A DNA stretch of 64,000 bases, from the NCBI RefSeq assembly GCF_008932115.1, contig NZ_CP044543.1:5400501-5464500 (forward strand). The letters are read 5' to 3'. This DNA is from Bradyrhizobium betae (GTDB taxonomy: Bacteria; Pseudomonadota; Alphaproteobacteria; Rhizobiales; Xanthobacteraceae). Every line of letters begins with the position of its first letter. Position 1 is the first letter of the stretch. Below are positions 1 through 8,902 of this stretch, one piece after another. The notes beneath the pieces are model-generated. The model was given only the letters and a program-made list of their open reading frames with translations, ran no database searches and was not told the origin of the DNA. Both the position numbers and the translations under genes were made by a program.

Positions 1-52
1 TGCTCCTGCAGGAAATTCGGCGGCCATAAGCCGATGTAAGGGAGCGCTACCG

Positions 53-1321
53 ATGCCCACCAAGCCTCAATTGCCGGAACGTTCGTCGCGCGCGACGGGC
101 GCACCTACCGCGCTCGATGGTCTGCTGGTCGTCGATTTCACGCGCGTCGTGGCCGGACCGGCCTGCACTCAGACGCTTGCCGATTTTGGCGCGCGCGTCA
201 TCAAGATCGAGAATCCGGACGGTGGCGACGACACGCGCGCCTATGAGCACGCCGAAATCGGCGGCGAAAGCGCCGCTTATCTGAGCCTCAACCGCAACAA
301 GCGCGGCATTGCGCTCGACCTGACTGTGCCGGAGGCCCGCGAGATCGCGCTGGATCTGATCCGCAAGGCCGACGTGGTCGTGGAGAATTTCTCCAGCGGG
401 GTCATGAAGAAATTCGGTCTCGACTATGAGGCTGTCGCGCCGCACAATCCGCGGCTGGTCTATTGCTCGATCTCCGCCTACGGGCGCTCCGGACCGTTTG
501 CTTCGCGTCCCGGTTTTGATCCGATTACGCAGGCCGAAAGCGGCTTCATGTCGCTCAACGGGTTTGCCGACGGCCCGGCTGTTCGTACCGGCCCCCCCAT
601 CGTCGACATGGCGACAGGGATGTCTGCCTGTAATGCCATCCTGCTGGCGCTATTGGCGCGGGATCGGCTTGGCCGCGGTCAGCATGTCGAGGTTGCCCTG
701 TTCGACATCGCCATGGGGATGACCGGCTTCTACGGCATGGCCTATCTGATCAACGGCGAGAACCCTGGCCGGTTTGGCAATTCGCCGAGCGGGTCTCCCG
801 CCGTCGGCGTCTATGAGGCCTCCGACGGGCCGCTTTACATAGCCTGCGCGAACGACCGGCTTTTTCGTCGGCTTGTGGTCGAGGTGCTGAACCGGCCCCA
901 TCTGATCAACGATCCGCAGTTTGCAACGCGCAAAGCACGCTCCGAGCACAAGGAGCTCCTGCGGGCAGCCATCGCGGAGGTCTTCGCCAGCGATACCCTC
1001 GAGAACTGGATGGCGAAGATGAAGCTGGCCAATATTCCGGTCGGCTATCTCCGGACGGTTGAGGAGGGCTTCAATGCGCCCGAGGCCCGCGAGCGCCATC
1101 GCTTGAGCCGAATTCCGCATCGTACAGCAGAGTGGGTCCCCAATATCGAGCCGCCGATCAATATGAGCCTGACCGGCGCGATTGATCCCGTTGCCGCCCC
1201 CTTGTTAGGCGAGCATACCGAAGATGTTCTGCGTGATACGCTCGGCTACGACGCGCGTCGGATCTCCGAGTTCACCCAAAAAGGCGCGTTTGGATCGGGC
1301 AAGCCATCGATACCAGCTTAA
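53..1321 (+). CDS. Class III CoA-transferase (CaiB/BaiF family)
   Basis: A 422-residue protein of the family III CoA-transferases, which move CoA between carboxylic acids through an aspartyl-CoA anhydride. The N-terminal part carries the family signature (VDFTRVVAGPACTQTLADFG, residues about 26-45), followed by the LNRNKRGIALDL block. The catalytic Asp is very likely D185, in the VDMATGMSACNAIL segment, followed by GRGQHVEVALFD. Length is normal for the family (about 400). An AGGGAG sequence lies about 10 bases before the ATG. It is the first gene of a plus-strand cluster with a two-component monooxygenase and a NicX-like dioxygenase, so it probably activates a carboxylated intermediate of that pathway. 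The substrate cannot be told from sequence. Confidence 0.88.
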   Translation: MPTKPQLPERSSRATGAPTALDGLLVVDFTRVVAGPACTQTLADFGARVIKIENPDGGDDTRAYEHAEIGGESAAYLSLNRNKRGIALDLTVPEAREIALDLIRKADVVVENFSSGVMKKFGLDYEAVAPHNPRLVYCSISAYGRSGPFASRPGFDPITQAESGFMSLNGFADGPAVRTGPPIVDMATGMSACNAILLALLARDRLGRGQHVEVALFDIAMGMTGFYGMAYLINGENPGRFGNSPSGSPAVGVYEASDGPLYIACANDRLFRRLVVEVLNRPHLINDPQFATRKARSEHKELLRAAIAEVFASDTLENWMAKMKLANIPVGYLRTVEEGFNAPEARERHRLSRIPHRTAEWVPNIEPPINMSLTGAIDPVAAPLLGEHTEDVLRDTLGYDARRISEFTQKGAFGSGKPSIPA

Positions 1322-1487
1322 GGCCAAGCAGTCTGGAGTTAGGTGTCGCGAGGCTTGCGGATCGCTGTTTGGAGACGACGGCGTCTACAATCTTGTTTCC
1401 TTGCATGGCGACCGCGCCCTGTTGACGCTGCCCAGCTTGATTTGGCGAAGGTCCCGCCGCATAAATGTGTGAACGCGAGGGACACGG

Positions 1488-2717
1488 ATGGTGCCTGGTC
1501 AGGAGCCGAGCATGGGTCAACACACCGGGGCGGAAGCCGGTGGGCGGGCCTATGCGGCAATGATCGCCAAGGCCAGGGCGCTCGCACCGCGGCTGCGAGA
1601 GCGGGCGGTGCGGACGGAGGAGTTGCGGCATCTTCCGCCGGAAACCGAGAGGGATCTCCACGATGCTGGCCTGTTCCGGATGCTCCAGCCGGCACGTATC
1701 GGTGGCGCCGAACTCGACTATGTCGCCCTCGTCGACTGCGCTGAGCTGCTCGGGCGGGCGGACGCGTCGGTGGCCTGGAATCTCGCCAATCTGGCGAGCC
1801 ATCATTGGATGCTCGGCATGTTCGAGCAGAGGGCGCAGGATCTGGTCTGGGGCCGCGATCCGGACGCGCTGATTGCTTCTTCGTTCATTTTTCCTGCCGG
1901 ACGCGCGACGAGGATGGAGGGTGGATACCGGTTGCATGGCAGCTGGCCGTTCTCCTCGGGCGTTGCGTCATGCGAATGGAACATGCTCGCAAGTGTCGTC
2001 TATTCCGACGACGAGGCGGACGGCATCGAGTATCGAATCTTCCTGCTGCCGAAAGGCGACTACAAAGTGCTCGATACCTGGAACGTTACGGGACTGCGCG
2101 GCACCGGTTCCTGCGACGTCGAGGTCAGGGAAGCCTTTGTACCAGACCATATGACCGTCGCCGTCGGCGAGCTTGCCGGCGGTCCGACGCCTGGCAGCAG
2201 GGTCAATCCCAATCCGTCGTATACTCTGCCCGTATTTTCGCTGTTTCCCTACGTCCTGTCGGGCGTTGCACTCGGGAACGCGCAAGCATGCCTCGACGAT
2301 TATGCGGAGGTCGCGCGTCATCGCATTTCGACCTACAACCGCGCCAAACTGAGCGACTTTCAAAGCACTCAGATCAAGATCGCCGAAGCTTCAGCCAAGA
2401 TCGACGCCGCGCGCCTGATCATGCGTTCGGCCTGCATCAACGCCATGGAAGATGCAAGGCGAGGTCGTATTCCCGACATGGCGACCAAGACCAGGTATCG
2501 GCGGGATGGAGCTTTCTCCGTCAATCTGTGCACGGATGCGGTCTCGATGCTGTTTGCCGCGAGCGGGGCGCGTGGCCTGTTCACGACGGGCGTGTTGCAG
2601 CGGCAGTTCCGTGATGCGCACGCGATCAACTCGCACCTTGCGTTCAACTTCGATGCGGCCGGAACCAATTACGGACGGGTGGCTCTGGGCCTGCCGTCCG
2701 AGAATCTCACGCTGTGA
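1488..2717 (+). CDS. Two-component flavin-dependent monooxygenase, oxygenase subunit (acyl-CoA dehydrogenase fold)
   Basis: A 409-residue protein with acyl-CoA-dehydrogenase fold. Features such as LFRMLQPARIGGAELDY, ASHHWMLGMF, SSFIFPAGRA and WPFSSGV are typical of group D flavin monooxygenases (HsaA, DszC, IacA/indole oxygenase type) rather than true dehydrogenases. These enzymes use reduced flavin supplied by a partner reductase, and a flavin reductase starts 9 bases downstream. ATG 1488 follows GAGGGA; ATG 1512 also has a good AGGAG and could be the real start. Family knowledge allows an aromatic or N-heteroaromatic substrate. The nearby NicX-like ring-cleavage enzyme makes ring hydroxylation the most attractive role, but this is inference. 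Confidence 0.82.
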   Translation: MVPGQEPSMGQHTGAEAGGRAYAAMIAKARALAPRLRERAVRTEELRHLPPETERDLHDAGLFRMLQPARIGGAELDYVALVDCAELLGRADASVAWNLANLASHHWMLGMFEQRAQDLVWGRDPDALIASSFIFPAGRATRMEGGYRLHGSWPFSSGVASCEWNMLASVVYSDDEADGIEYRIFLLPKGDYKVLDTWNVTGLRGTGSCDVEVREAFVPDHMTVAVGELAGGPTPGSRVNPNPSYTLPVFSLFPYVLSGVALGNAQACLDDYAEVARHRISTYNRAKLSDFQSTQIKIAEASAKIDAARLIMRSACINAMEDARRGRIPDMATKTRYRRDGAFSVNLCTDAVSMLFAASGARGLFTTGVLQRQFRDAHAINSHLAFNFDAAGTNYGRVALGLPSENLTL

Positions 2718-2726
2718 GGCCGGCCG

Positions 2727-3290
2727 ATGAATGATCTGCCGAAGCAGCCGGCCGTTCCCGACCCAGCCAACGAACTCGCGCGAGACAGTTCACCGATCGA
2801 TCCCCGGGATTTTCGCAACGCGCTTGGAACTTACGGAACGGGCGTAACGATCATCACCGCCACGGCCGCGGATGGAAAGCCCTATGGCATCACCTGCAAT
2901 TCGTTTGCATCGGTCTCCTTGAATCCGCCTCTGGTGCTCTGGAGCCTCGGAATCTATTCATCGAGCCTGGCTGTGTTTCAGAACGCCAGTCACTTCACCG
3001 TCCATGTGCTCGGCAATTCGCAGCAGGCGCTCGCGAACAAGTTTGCCAAATCGACCGAGGACAAGTTCGCCGGGGTTGATTGGACGCCGGGGCTTGGAAA
3101 CGCTCCGGTGCTCGCCGAGAGCGTCGCCAATTTTCAATGCCGGTCCATCAATCGCTATTACGGCGGCGATCACGTGATCTTTCTCGGCGCGGTCGAGGCC
3201 TATGCCTACAACTCCGGGGAGCCGCTGCTGTTTGCGCGCGGAACGTATGGCCGGTTCCTGGCCGACGACCAACGCGGGAAGTCACCGTAG
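2727..3290 (+). CDS. Flavin reductase (HpaC/HsaB-like) partner of the monooxygenase
   Basis: A 187-residue flavin reductase-like domain protein. The block FRNALGTYGTGVTIITA, then YGITCNSFASVSLNPPLVLW (about residues 53-72), matches the NAD(P)H:flavin oxidoreductases that feed FMNH2 or FADH2 to two-component monooxygenases. The ATG has GAGG seven bases upstream and follows the oxygenase stop by 9 bases, so the two are almost certainly co-transcribed and form one enzyme system. The first 27 residues, before the conserved domain, are hydrophilic and unremarkable. The end is close to the convergent dehydrogenase gene, with no clear terminator between. Confidence 0.88.
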   Translation: MNDLPKQPAVPDPANELARDSSPIDPRDFRNALGTYGTGVTIITATAADGKPYGITCNSFASVSLNPPLVLWSLGIYSSSLAVFQNASHFTVHVLGNSQQALANKFAKSTEDKFAGVDWTPGLGNAPVLAESVANFQCRSINRYYGGDHVIFLGAVEAYAYNSGEPLLFARGTYGRFLADDQRGKSP

Positions 3291-3315
3291 CGCGCTGCAG
3301 TATACCCCAGACGGC

Positions 3316-4224
3316 TCAACGCTCCGCTGCTGAAAGCTTGTAGATCTCCAGCGCGTCCGCATCGGCTCCCCGTGCAGCCTTGGCCAGCCTGAAGATCTGC
3401 CCGGCCAGCGATGCCATCGGCACGGGTGTCGACGTCGTCTGCGCAACATCGGCGACCGTATCGAGGTCCTTGAGCATGGTGGCGATGTGACCGAGTGGCG
3501 GCGAGTGAATGCCTTGGGCCATGCGGGGCACAAACAGCTGAAGCGGAATGGAATCGGCGAAGCCGCCCGCGAGTGCTTCGGGCAATCGGCTGGCGTCAAT
3601 TCCCGCGTTCACGGCAAGGCGTGTTGCTTCCGCCAGGACAGCCATCGCGCATCCGACGATCACCTGGTTGCAGAGCTTTGTGGTCTGGCCTGCGCCTGTC
3701 GGACCCATGTGGGTGAACCTGCGCGCCATGGCTAGCACATACGGCCGCACCCTCTGGATGTCGCCGGCATCTCCGCCTGCCATGATCGCAAGCGTGCCGT
3801 CTTCGGCGCCCTTGGTGCCGCCGGACACCGGCGCATCGATCAGGCCGGCGCCGTTCGCAGCTTTCAGCCGGGTTGCAAGATCGCGCGCGGCGTCAGGGTG
3901 GATCGATGAGAAGTCGACCACGAGCTTGCCTGCGCCAGGAGCCGCTGCAAGACCTTGGGCCCCGAAAATCACTTCCTCCACGGCGGCCGCGTCCGTCACG
4001 CACATGAACACAATGTCCGAGTTGGCCAGCACGTCGCGTGGCGCGATGGCGCGCCTGGCGCCCTCCGCGACGAGCGGGGCCAGCTTGCCCTCCGAGCGAT
4101 TCCAGACGCTGACTTGATAGCCGGCCTTGAGCAGGCGCCGGGTCATGGGTGCGCCCATCAGCCCGAGTCCGAGATAGCCGAGCCTCTCGACGCCTTGCGG
4201 GTTTGCGTTGCTCGCATCAGCCAT
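3316..4224 (-). CDS. NAD(P)-dependent 3-hydroxyisobutyrate dehydrogenase-family oxidoreductase
   Basis: A 302-residue beta-hydroxyacid dehydrogenase (HIBADH, tartronate-semialdehyde reductase and related enzymes). The N-terminal Rossmann motif GYLGLGLMGAPM, the substrate motif DAPVSGGTKGAEDGTLAIMAGG-like block and the catalytic-lysine segment GAGQTTKLCNQ are all intact. I chose ATG 4224 because a strong AGGAGG lies just upstream and the family N-terminus begins there; an in-frame extension to 4464 would run through the divergent promoter region. It is transcribed away from the solute-binding protein gene at 4392, with an inverted repeat between them. The exact hydroxyacid substrate is unknown. 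Confidence 0.85.
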   Translation of the reverse strand: MADASNANPQGVERLGYLGLGLMGAPMTRRLLKAGYQVSVWNRSEGKLAPLVAEGARRAIAPRDVLANSDIVFMCVTDAAAVEEVIFGAQGLAAAPGAGKLVVDFSSIHPDAARDLATRLKAANGAGLIDAPVSGGTKGAEDGTLAIMAGGDAGDIQRVRPYVLAMARRFTHMGPTGAGQTTKLCNQVIVGCAMAVLAEATRLAVNAGIDASRLPEALAGGFADSIPLQLFVPRMAQGIHSPPLGHIATMLKDLDTVADVAQTTSTPVPMASLAGQIFRLAKAARGADADALEIYKLSAAER

Positions 4225-4312
4225 AGGTTGCCTCCTTCTGTCGCAGCGCGACGCCGCTTTACCATACATTGCAGACCGGACGGCGAAACCGCTCGCTCGC
4301 ATGGCTTGCCTG

Positions 4313-4334
4313 ATTGTTTGAACCATGAAACAAT
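4313..4334. promoter_or_regulatory. Inverted repeat in the divergent promoter region (operator candidate)
   Basis: ATTGTTT and its exact complement AAACAAT are separated by 8 bases. The repeat lies between the divergent dehydrogenase (start 4224) and solute-binding protein (start 4392) genes. It is AT-rich in a GC-rich setting. Perfect symmetry and position suggest a binding site for a repressor or activator not encoded in the window. Confidence 0.45.
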
Positions 4335-4391
4335 TTGAGCCGGCCGGGTTGGGTGGCGCCGGGTTGGCGCCGGAGCAGCGGAGTGGGCACG

Positions 4392-5375
4392 ATGCGAACC
4401 GTTTCGAAGTGGATCCTGGCTTTGGGGGCGGCAGCGGCCGTAAGTGCGGGCGCAGGCCCTTCATGGGCGCAGCAGACGATCCGCGTCGGCTGGACCATCC
4501 CGGCTGAGGAGTCCAAGTACTGGATGATGCGCCGCCCGGCTGAATTTTCCAATATCGGCAAGGCCTACAACATCGAATGGACCCAGTTTCAGGGCACGGC
4601 GCCGATGACGCAGGCTTTGGCCGCCGGTGCGCTCGATTGCGCGACGCAGGCGCCGCTCTCGCTCGCCAACGGCGTGGTTGGCGGCAATCTCAAGGCCTAC
4701 ATCGTGGCTCAGCACGTCTTCGAGAAGCCCGGCGGTTTTTCGGTCTACTGGGCTGTGATGGATGACTCGCCGATCAAGACGATTGCCGATCTCAAGGGCA
4801 AGACCGTCGGCATCTCCGTGATCGGCGGCGGCACGCAAGGTCCGTTCAACCTGCTCCTGAAGCAGAATGGCGTCGACCCGGCCAAGGATATCAAGCTGGT
4901 TGAAGTCGGCTTTGCTGTCTCCGAAGATGCGCTGCGTCAGGGCCGCGTCGATGCGGTCAACATGAACCAGCCGTTTGCCGCGCGTGCGGAGGCCAAGGGC
5001 GGTACCCGCAAGCTCTTCTCGCTGTCGCAGGCGATGCCGAACATCGTGCACATCCTCGAAGCCTGCCGTGCCGACTTCGTCGACAAGAATCCGGATCTGG
5101 TGAAGGCTTATGTCCGCGACATCACGTCAGGCATGAAGAAGGCGCTGGCAAACCGCGAAGAGACCCTGAAAGTCGTCAATGAAGTTCTGAAGGCGCCCAT
5201 TCCGGTTCTCGAGACTTACCTGCTCAAGGACAATGATTTTGGCCGGGATCCGGGTGCGGCGCCGAACTTTCCCGCGATCCAGAAGATGCTGGATATCTAC
5301 GCAGAGACGGGAATGCTGCCGAAGCTGGACGCCGCGCAGTTCAGGCATCCGACGATCGTCGCGCCGCTGGAGTAG
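4392..5375 (+). CDS. ABC transporter solute-binding protein (taurine/nitrate/sulfonate, NMT1/SsuA type)
   Basis: A 327-residue periplasmic binding protein. From ATG 4392 it starts with a clear signal peptide (MRTVSKWILALGAAAAVSAG, cleavage probably after SWA before QQTIRV). The mature part shows the SsuA/TauA/NMT1 pattern: IRVGWTIPAEESKYW, QGTAPMTQALAAGALDCATQ, and LKGKTVGISVIGGGTQGPFN. An upstream in-frame start at 4335 would bury the signal peptide and overlap the inverted repeat. The rest of the transporter (ATPase 7275, permeases 8117 and 8899) lies after an IlvD-like gene. The ligand is not predictable; the surrounding catabolic genes suggest an organic acid or N-heterocycle. Confidence 0.88.
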   Translation: MRTVSKWILALGAAAAVSAGAGPSWAQQTIRVGWTIPAEESKYWMMRRPAEFSNIGKAYNIEWTQFQGTAPMTQALAAGALDCATQAPLSLANGVVGGNLKAYIVAQHVFEKPGGFSVYWAVMDDSPIKTIADLKGKTVGISVIGGGTQGPFNLLLKQNGVDPAKDIKLVEVGFAVSEDALRQGRVDAVNMNQPFAARAEAKGGTRKLFSLSQAMPNIVHILEACRADFVDKNPDLVKAYVRDITSGMKKALANREETLKVVNEVLKAPIPVLETYLLKDNDFGRDPGAAPNFPAIQKMLDIYAETGMLPKLDAAQFRHPTIVAPLE

Positions 5376-5408
5376 GCACGCGGACGCAATTATTCGAGCA
5401 GGGAGATC

Positions 5409-5437
5409 GCGGCGTCCCGGGTAATCCGGGACGTCGC
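5409..5437 (+). other. Intercistronic hairpin
   Basis: A 12-base-pair stem with a single G-U pair (GCGGCGTCCCGG with CCGGGACGTCGC) around a 5-base loop, between the binding-protein gene and the IlvD-like gene. There is no T-tract after it, so it is not a classical terminator. It is better read as an mRNA-stabilising or attenuating structure that lets the binding protein be made in excess. Confidence 0.5.
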
Positions 5438-5454
5438 ATGCAGAAGATGCACGT

Positions 5455-7149
5455 ATGAAGAAGTTGCGATCACGGATAACGACAGACGGCCTCGATCGGG
5501 CTCCGCACCGCGCTTTCATGCGCGCAATGGGTCTTGACGACGCAGCAATCGCCAAGCCGATGGTGGGGGTCGTCAGCATGAAGGGCGAGCAGACGCCCTG
5601 CAATATGACCCACGACTTCCAGGTGGCCGCGGCCAAGACAGGAATCGAGGAGGCGGGCGGCACGCCGCGCGAGTTTTCGACCGTGTCGGTTTCCGACGGC
5701 ATCAGCATGAATCACGAGGGGATGAAGTTTTCCCTGTTTTCGCGCGAGCTGATCGCCGACTCGATCGAGGCCGTCGTCCATGGACTGGCTTATGATGCGC
5801 TGATCGGGTACGGCGGATGCGACAAGACGCTGCCCGGTGTGATGATGGGCATGGTTCGTTGCAACGTACCGTCCATTTTCATCTATGGCGGCAGCTCGCT
5901 GCCGGGGCGCGTGGACGGTCGGACCCTGACGGTGCTCGATTCCTATGAGGCCGTCGGCAGCTTCATGACCGGCGAGATCGACAGCGCTACGCTCGAGCGG
6001 ATCGAGCGCGCCTGCCTGCCGACCATCGGCGCATGCGCCGGGCAATTCACCGCGAATACAATGGGGATGGTGTCGGAGGCGATGGGCCTCACCATTCCCA
6101 ATGTCTCGATGGTGCCCGGTGTCTACGCCGAGCGCGCGCAGATTTCGCGCCGCGCCGGGAGGCTGGTGATGGAGATGCTGGAGCGCGGCGGCCCTCTGCC
6201 TCGCGACATCGTGACGCGGAAATCCCTGGAGAATGGCGCGGCCATCGTGGCTGCGACGGGCGGTTCGACCAACGCTGCGCTGCATCTGCCTGCGATCGCG
6301 AACGAGGCTGGCATTGCGTTCACGATCGATGATGTCGGCGAAGTCTTTTCCAGAACGCCGCTGATTGGGAATCTGCGACCTGGGGGCAAGTATACGGCGA
6401 AGGACGTCTACGATATCGGCGGCGCTGCCGTGGTGATCCGCGAGTTGATCCAGAGTGGTCATATCGATGGCAGTTGCATCACCATCACAGGCCGCACGCT
6501 TGCCGAAGAATATGGGACGGCCAACGCGCCTGATGGCGAGATCGTTTACGCCTCCCGTGCGCCGATCATGCTTGATGGCGGCGTAGCCGTCCTGAAGGGA
6601 AACCTTTGTCCGGATGGCGCCGTAATCAAGGTCGCAGGTTTGAAGAGCCAGTTCTTCGAAGGTGTTGCGCGAGTCTTCGAAGATGAGGAGGCGTGTGTCA
6701 AAGCGGTTCGTGACCGCAATTATAAGGCGGGCGAGGTCCTCGTCATCCGCAATGAAGGTCCCGTCGGAGGCCCCGGTATGCGCGAGATGCTCGGCGTCAC
6801 CGCGCTGATCTACGGGCAGGGCATGGGCGAAAAAGTGGCGCTGATCACCGATGGCCGGTTCTCGGGCGCGACCCGCGGCATGTGTATCGGCTACGTGTCT
6901 CCCGAAGCGTTTGTTGGCGGTCCGTTGGCGCTTGTCCACGACGGCGACAGCATCCGGATCGATGCCGCAAACCGGCGGATGGATATGCTGGTCGACGAGC
7001 AGGAACTCTTGGCGCGGCGGCGCGATTGGAAGCCGCGGCCGCCGCGTCACCGCGCAGGGGCACTCGCGAAATATGCGCGGCTTGTTGGCCAGGCGCCCGG
7101 CGGAGCCGTCACACACGAAGGCCCGGCAGAATGGCCATGGTTCGAATGA
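5455..7149 (+). CDS. IlvD/Edd-family dehydratase (dihydroxy-acid dehydratase paralogue)
   Basis: A 564-residue Fe-S dehydratase that removes water from a 2,3-dihydroxy acid. Three cysteines expected for the [2Fe-2S]-type family are present, in [21 protein letters not shown] and [16 protein letters not shown]. The later [12 protein letters not shown] and [20 protein letters not shown] blocks are also intact. It lies between the binding protein and ATPase genes of an ABC importer. This suggests a catabolic paralogue acting on the imported compound or a sugar-acid-like product, rather than the housekeeping branched-chain amino-acid enzyme. The C-terminus ([13 protein letters not shown]..., then EWPWFE) departs from typical IlvD. 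Confidence 0.82.
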   Translation: MKKLRSRITTDGLDRAPHRAFMRAMGLDDAAIAKPMVGVVSMKGEQTPCNMTHDFQVAAAKTGIEEAGGTPREFSTVSVSDGISMNHEGMKFSLFSRELIADSIEAVVHGLAYDALIGYGGCDKTLPGVMMGMVRCNVPSIFIYGGSSLPGRVDGRTLTVLDSYEAVGSFMTGEIDSATLERIERACLPTIGACAGQFTANTMGMVSEAMGLTIPNVSMVPGVYAERAQISRRAGRLVMEMLERGGPLPRDIVTRKSLENGAAIVAATGGSTNAALHLPAIANEAGIAFTIDDVGEVFSRTPLIGNLRPGGKYTAKDVYDIGGAAVVIRELIQSGHIDGSCITITGRTLAEEYGTANAPDGEIVYASRAPIMLDGGVAVLKGNLCPDGAVIKVAGLKSQFFEGVARVFEDEEACVKAVRDRNYKAGEVLVIRNEGPVGGPGMREMLGVTALIYGQGMGEKVALITDGRFSGATRGMCIGYVSPEAFVGGPLALVHDGDSIRIDAANRRMDMLVDEQELLARRRDWKPRPPRHRAGALAKYARLVGQAPGGAVTHEGPAEWPWFE

Positions 7150-7274
7150 CGCGCCGCACCCCTGCGAAATCGACCGCTCGTCTGGCAGGTTTCTTGCTAA
7201 GCTCAAGCCGCTGAAGGAGGACATTCAGCAGGCTAACAATGCGATCGTTGCGCGCGAGTGAAGTGAGAGGCGGG

Positions 7275-8120
7275 ATGAAGGTAATGCCTTCGAGATCGAG
7301 CGAATGGGTGAAACCGGTGACGTCACAAATGCCGGCTTCCAAGATCATCGAGATCGACCGCGTCTCGCAGGTTTTTCAGACCTCGGCGCGCAAGGATCAT
7401 CTGGCGCTATCGGACATCTCGTTGGCGATCGAAGAGGGAGCCTTCGTCTCCATCCTCGGGCCATCCGGCTGCGGCAAGTCGACGCTGCTTTACATCGTCG
7501 GCGGCTTCGTTAGCCCGACAAGCGGTGCGGCGAAGATGAAGGGACAGGCGATCACGGGTCCGGGTCCGGATCGCGGGCCGGTGTTTCAGGAGTTCGCACT
7601 GTTTCCGTGGAAGACCGTATTGGGGAACGTGATGTATGGTCCGCGCCAGCAAGGTGTTCGTGCCACCGAGGCGGAAGCGCAGAGCCGAGCTCTGATCGAA
7701 ATGGTTGGTCTCAAAGGTTACGAGAATTTCTATCCCAAGGAGCTGTCAGGCGGAATGAAGCAGCGCGTAGCGCTCGCCCGGACGCTCGCTTACCATCCCG
7801 AAGTCCTGTTGATGGACGAGCCGTTCGGCGCGCTCGACGCGCATACCCGGACACGCCTCCAGAACGATCTCTTGAACATCTGGGAGCGTGATCGCAAGAC
7901 GGTGTTGTTCGTCACCCACTCCGTCGACGAAGCAGTATTCCTGTCCGACAAGGTCGTGATGATGTCAAAATCTCCCGGCCGCATTCGGCAGGTCATCGAC
8001 ATCGATCTGCCGCGGCCGCGTCGCCGCAACGAGCTGTTGCTCGATCCACGCTATCAGAAATACGTCGTCGATATCGAGCAGATGTTCGACGAGGTCGACG
8101 AGACCGGGGCGCCGTCATGA
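7275..8120 (+). CDS. ABC transporter ATP-binding protein (SsuB/TauB type)
   Basis: A 281-residue ATPase of the nitrate/sulfonate/taurine importer family. It shows Walker A (GPSGCGKST), the Q-loop (VFQEFALFPW), the signature (LSGGMKQRVALARTL), Walker B (VLLMDEPFGALD) and the switch His (VTHSVDEA). ATG 7275 follows GAGAGG; ATG 7329 is another possible start, just before the conserved domain. The gene overlaps the next permease gene by four bases (ATGA). With the binding protein at 4392 and two permeases it makes a complete importer. Confidence 0.9.
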   Translation: MKVMPSRSSEWVKPVTSQMPASKIIEIDRVSQVFQTSARKDHLALSDISLAIEEGAFVSILGPSGCGKSTLLYIVGGFVSPTSGAAKMKGQAITGPGPDRGPVFQEFALFPWKTVLGNVMYGPRQQGVRATEAEAQSRALIEMVGLKGYENFYPKELSGGMKQRVALARTLAYHPEVLLMDEPFGALDAHTRTRLQNDLLNIWERDRKTVLFVTHSVDEAVFLSDKVVMMSKSPGRIRQVIDIDLPRPRRRNELLLDPRYQKYVVDIEQMFDEVDETGAPS

Positions 8121-8902
8121 CATCGCCGGCGACCTTGGCCAGGCGTGCTGCCCCGGTGTTCGCCTGCATCGGGCTATTGGCCGTGTGGCAGGTCGCGTCG
8201 CTTGCGCTGAAGAACGACAGCTTTCCGACGGCGATCGAGGCGATCCGTGCGATCCCGGATATTCTCGGCGACAAGGAGTCGCTGATCAATATCCTGGCCT
8301 CGCTCCGGCGCATGGCGATGGGGTTCGGCGTAGCCCTGCTGGTTTCCATTCCGCTGGGCCTGTTGATGGGCCGAAGCCGCGCCGTCGCAGCGTTTTTCAA
8401 CCCGCTTCTGATGGTGATCTACCCAGTGCCGAAAGCAGCCTTGATGCCGATCATCATGCTATGGCTCGGCGTAGGTGACATCACGAAGACGCTGGTGATC
8501 TTTCTCGGCGTCAGCCTGCCCGTGATCTATCACAGCTTTGAGGGCGCCAAGGCCGTCGAAGAAAAAATGCTGTGGTCGGGCGCGGCGATGGGGCTCTCAC
8601 CTCTGCAACGTCTCGTCCGGATCGTGCTGCCTGCTGCACTGCCGGAGATCCTGACAGGGTGCCGCACGGGGCTCGTGCTGGCGCTGATCACGATGATCAC
8701 CAGCGAGATGATCGCCCGCCAGTCCGGCGCAGGCAACATCCTGTTCAACGCGCTCGACATGGGTCAATACGACACTGTCTTCGCCATGATCATCATCGTG
8801 GGGGCCATGGGAATCTGCCTTGATGCGATCTTCGAGCGGGTCCGCGCAAGGCTTGTGCGTTGGTCGGAGCCTCAGTTCGACATGCCGCTGAGCTTCTCAT
8901 GA
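8117..8902 (+). CDS. ABC transporter permease 1 (SsuC/TauC type)
   Basis: A 261-residue inner-membrane permease with five to six hydrophobic segments. The EAA-loop region (LWSGAAMGLSPLQRLVRIVLPAALPEILTG) is typical of binding-protein-dependent permeases of the sulfonate/taurine class. It overlaps the ATPase gene upstream and the second permease gene downstream by four bases each, which implies translational coupling. The importer apparently uses a heterodimer of two different permeases, whereas many SsuC systems use one. Confidence 0.87.
   Translation: MTSPATLARRAAPVFACIGLLAVWQVASLALKNDSFPTAIEAIRAIPDILGDKESLINILASLRRMAMGFGVALLVSIPLGLLMGRSRAVAAFFNPLLMVIYPVPKAALMPIIMLWLGVGDITKTLVIFLGVSLPVIYHSFEGAKAVEEKMLWSGAAMGLSPLQRLVRIVLPAALPEILTGCRTGLVLALITMITSEMIARQSGAGNILFNALDMGQYDTVFAMIIIVGAMGICLDAIFERVRARLVRWSEPQFDMPLSFS

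Noticed and set aside
5470..7224. A 584-codon open frame on the minus strand
   Set aside because: Antisense to the IlvD-family gene; the plus frame has the Fe-S cysteines and family blocks.
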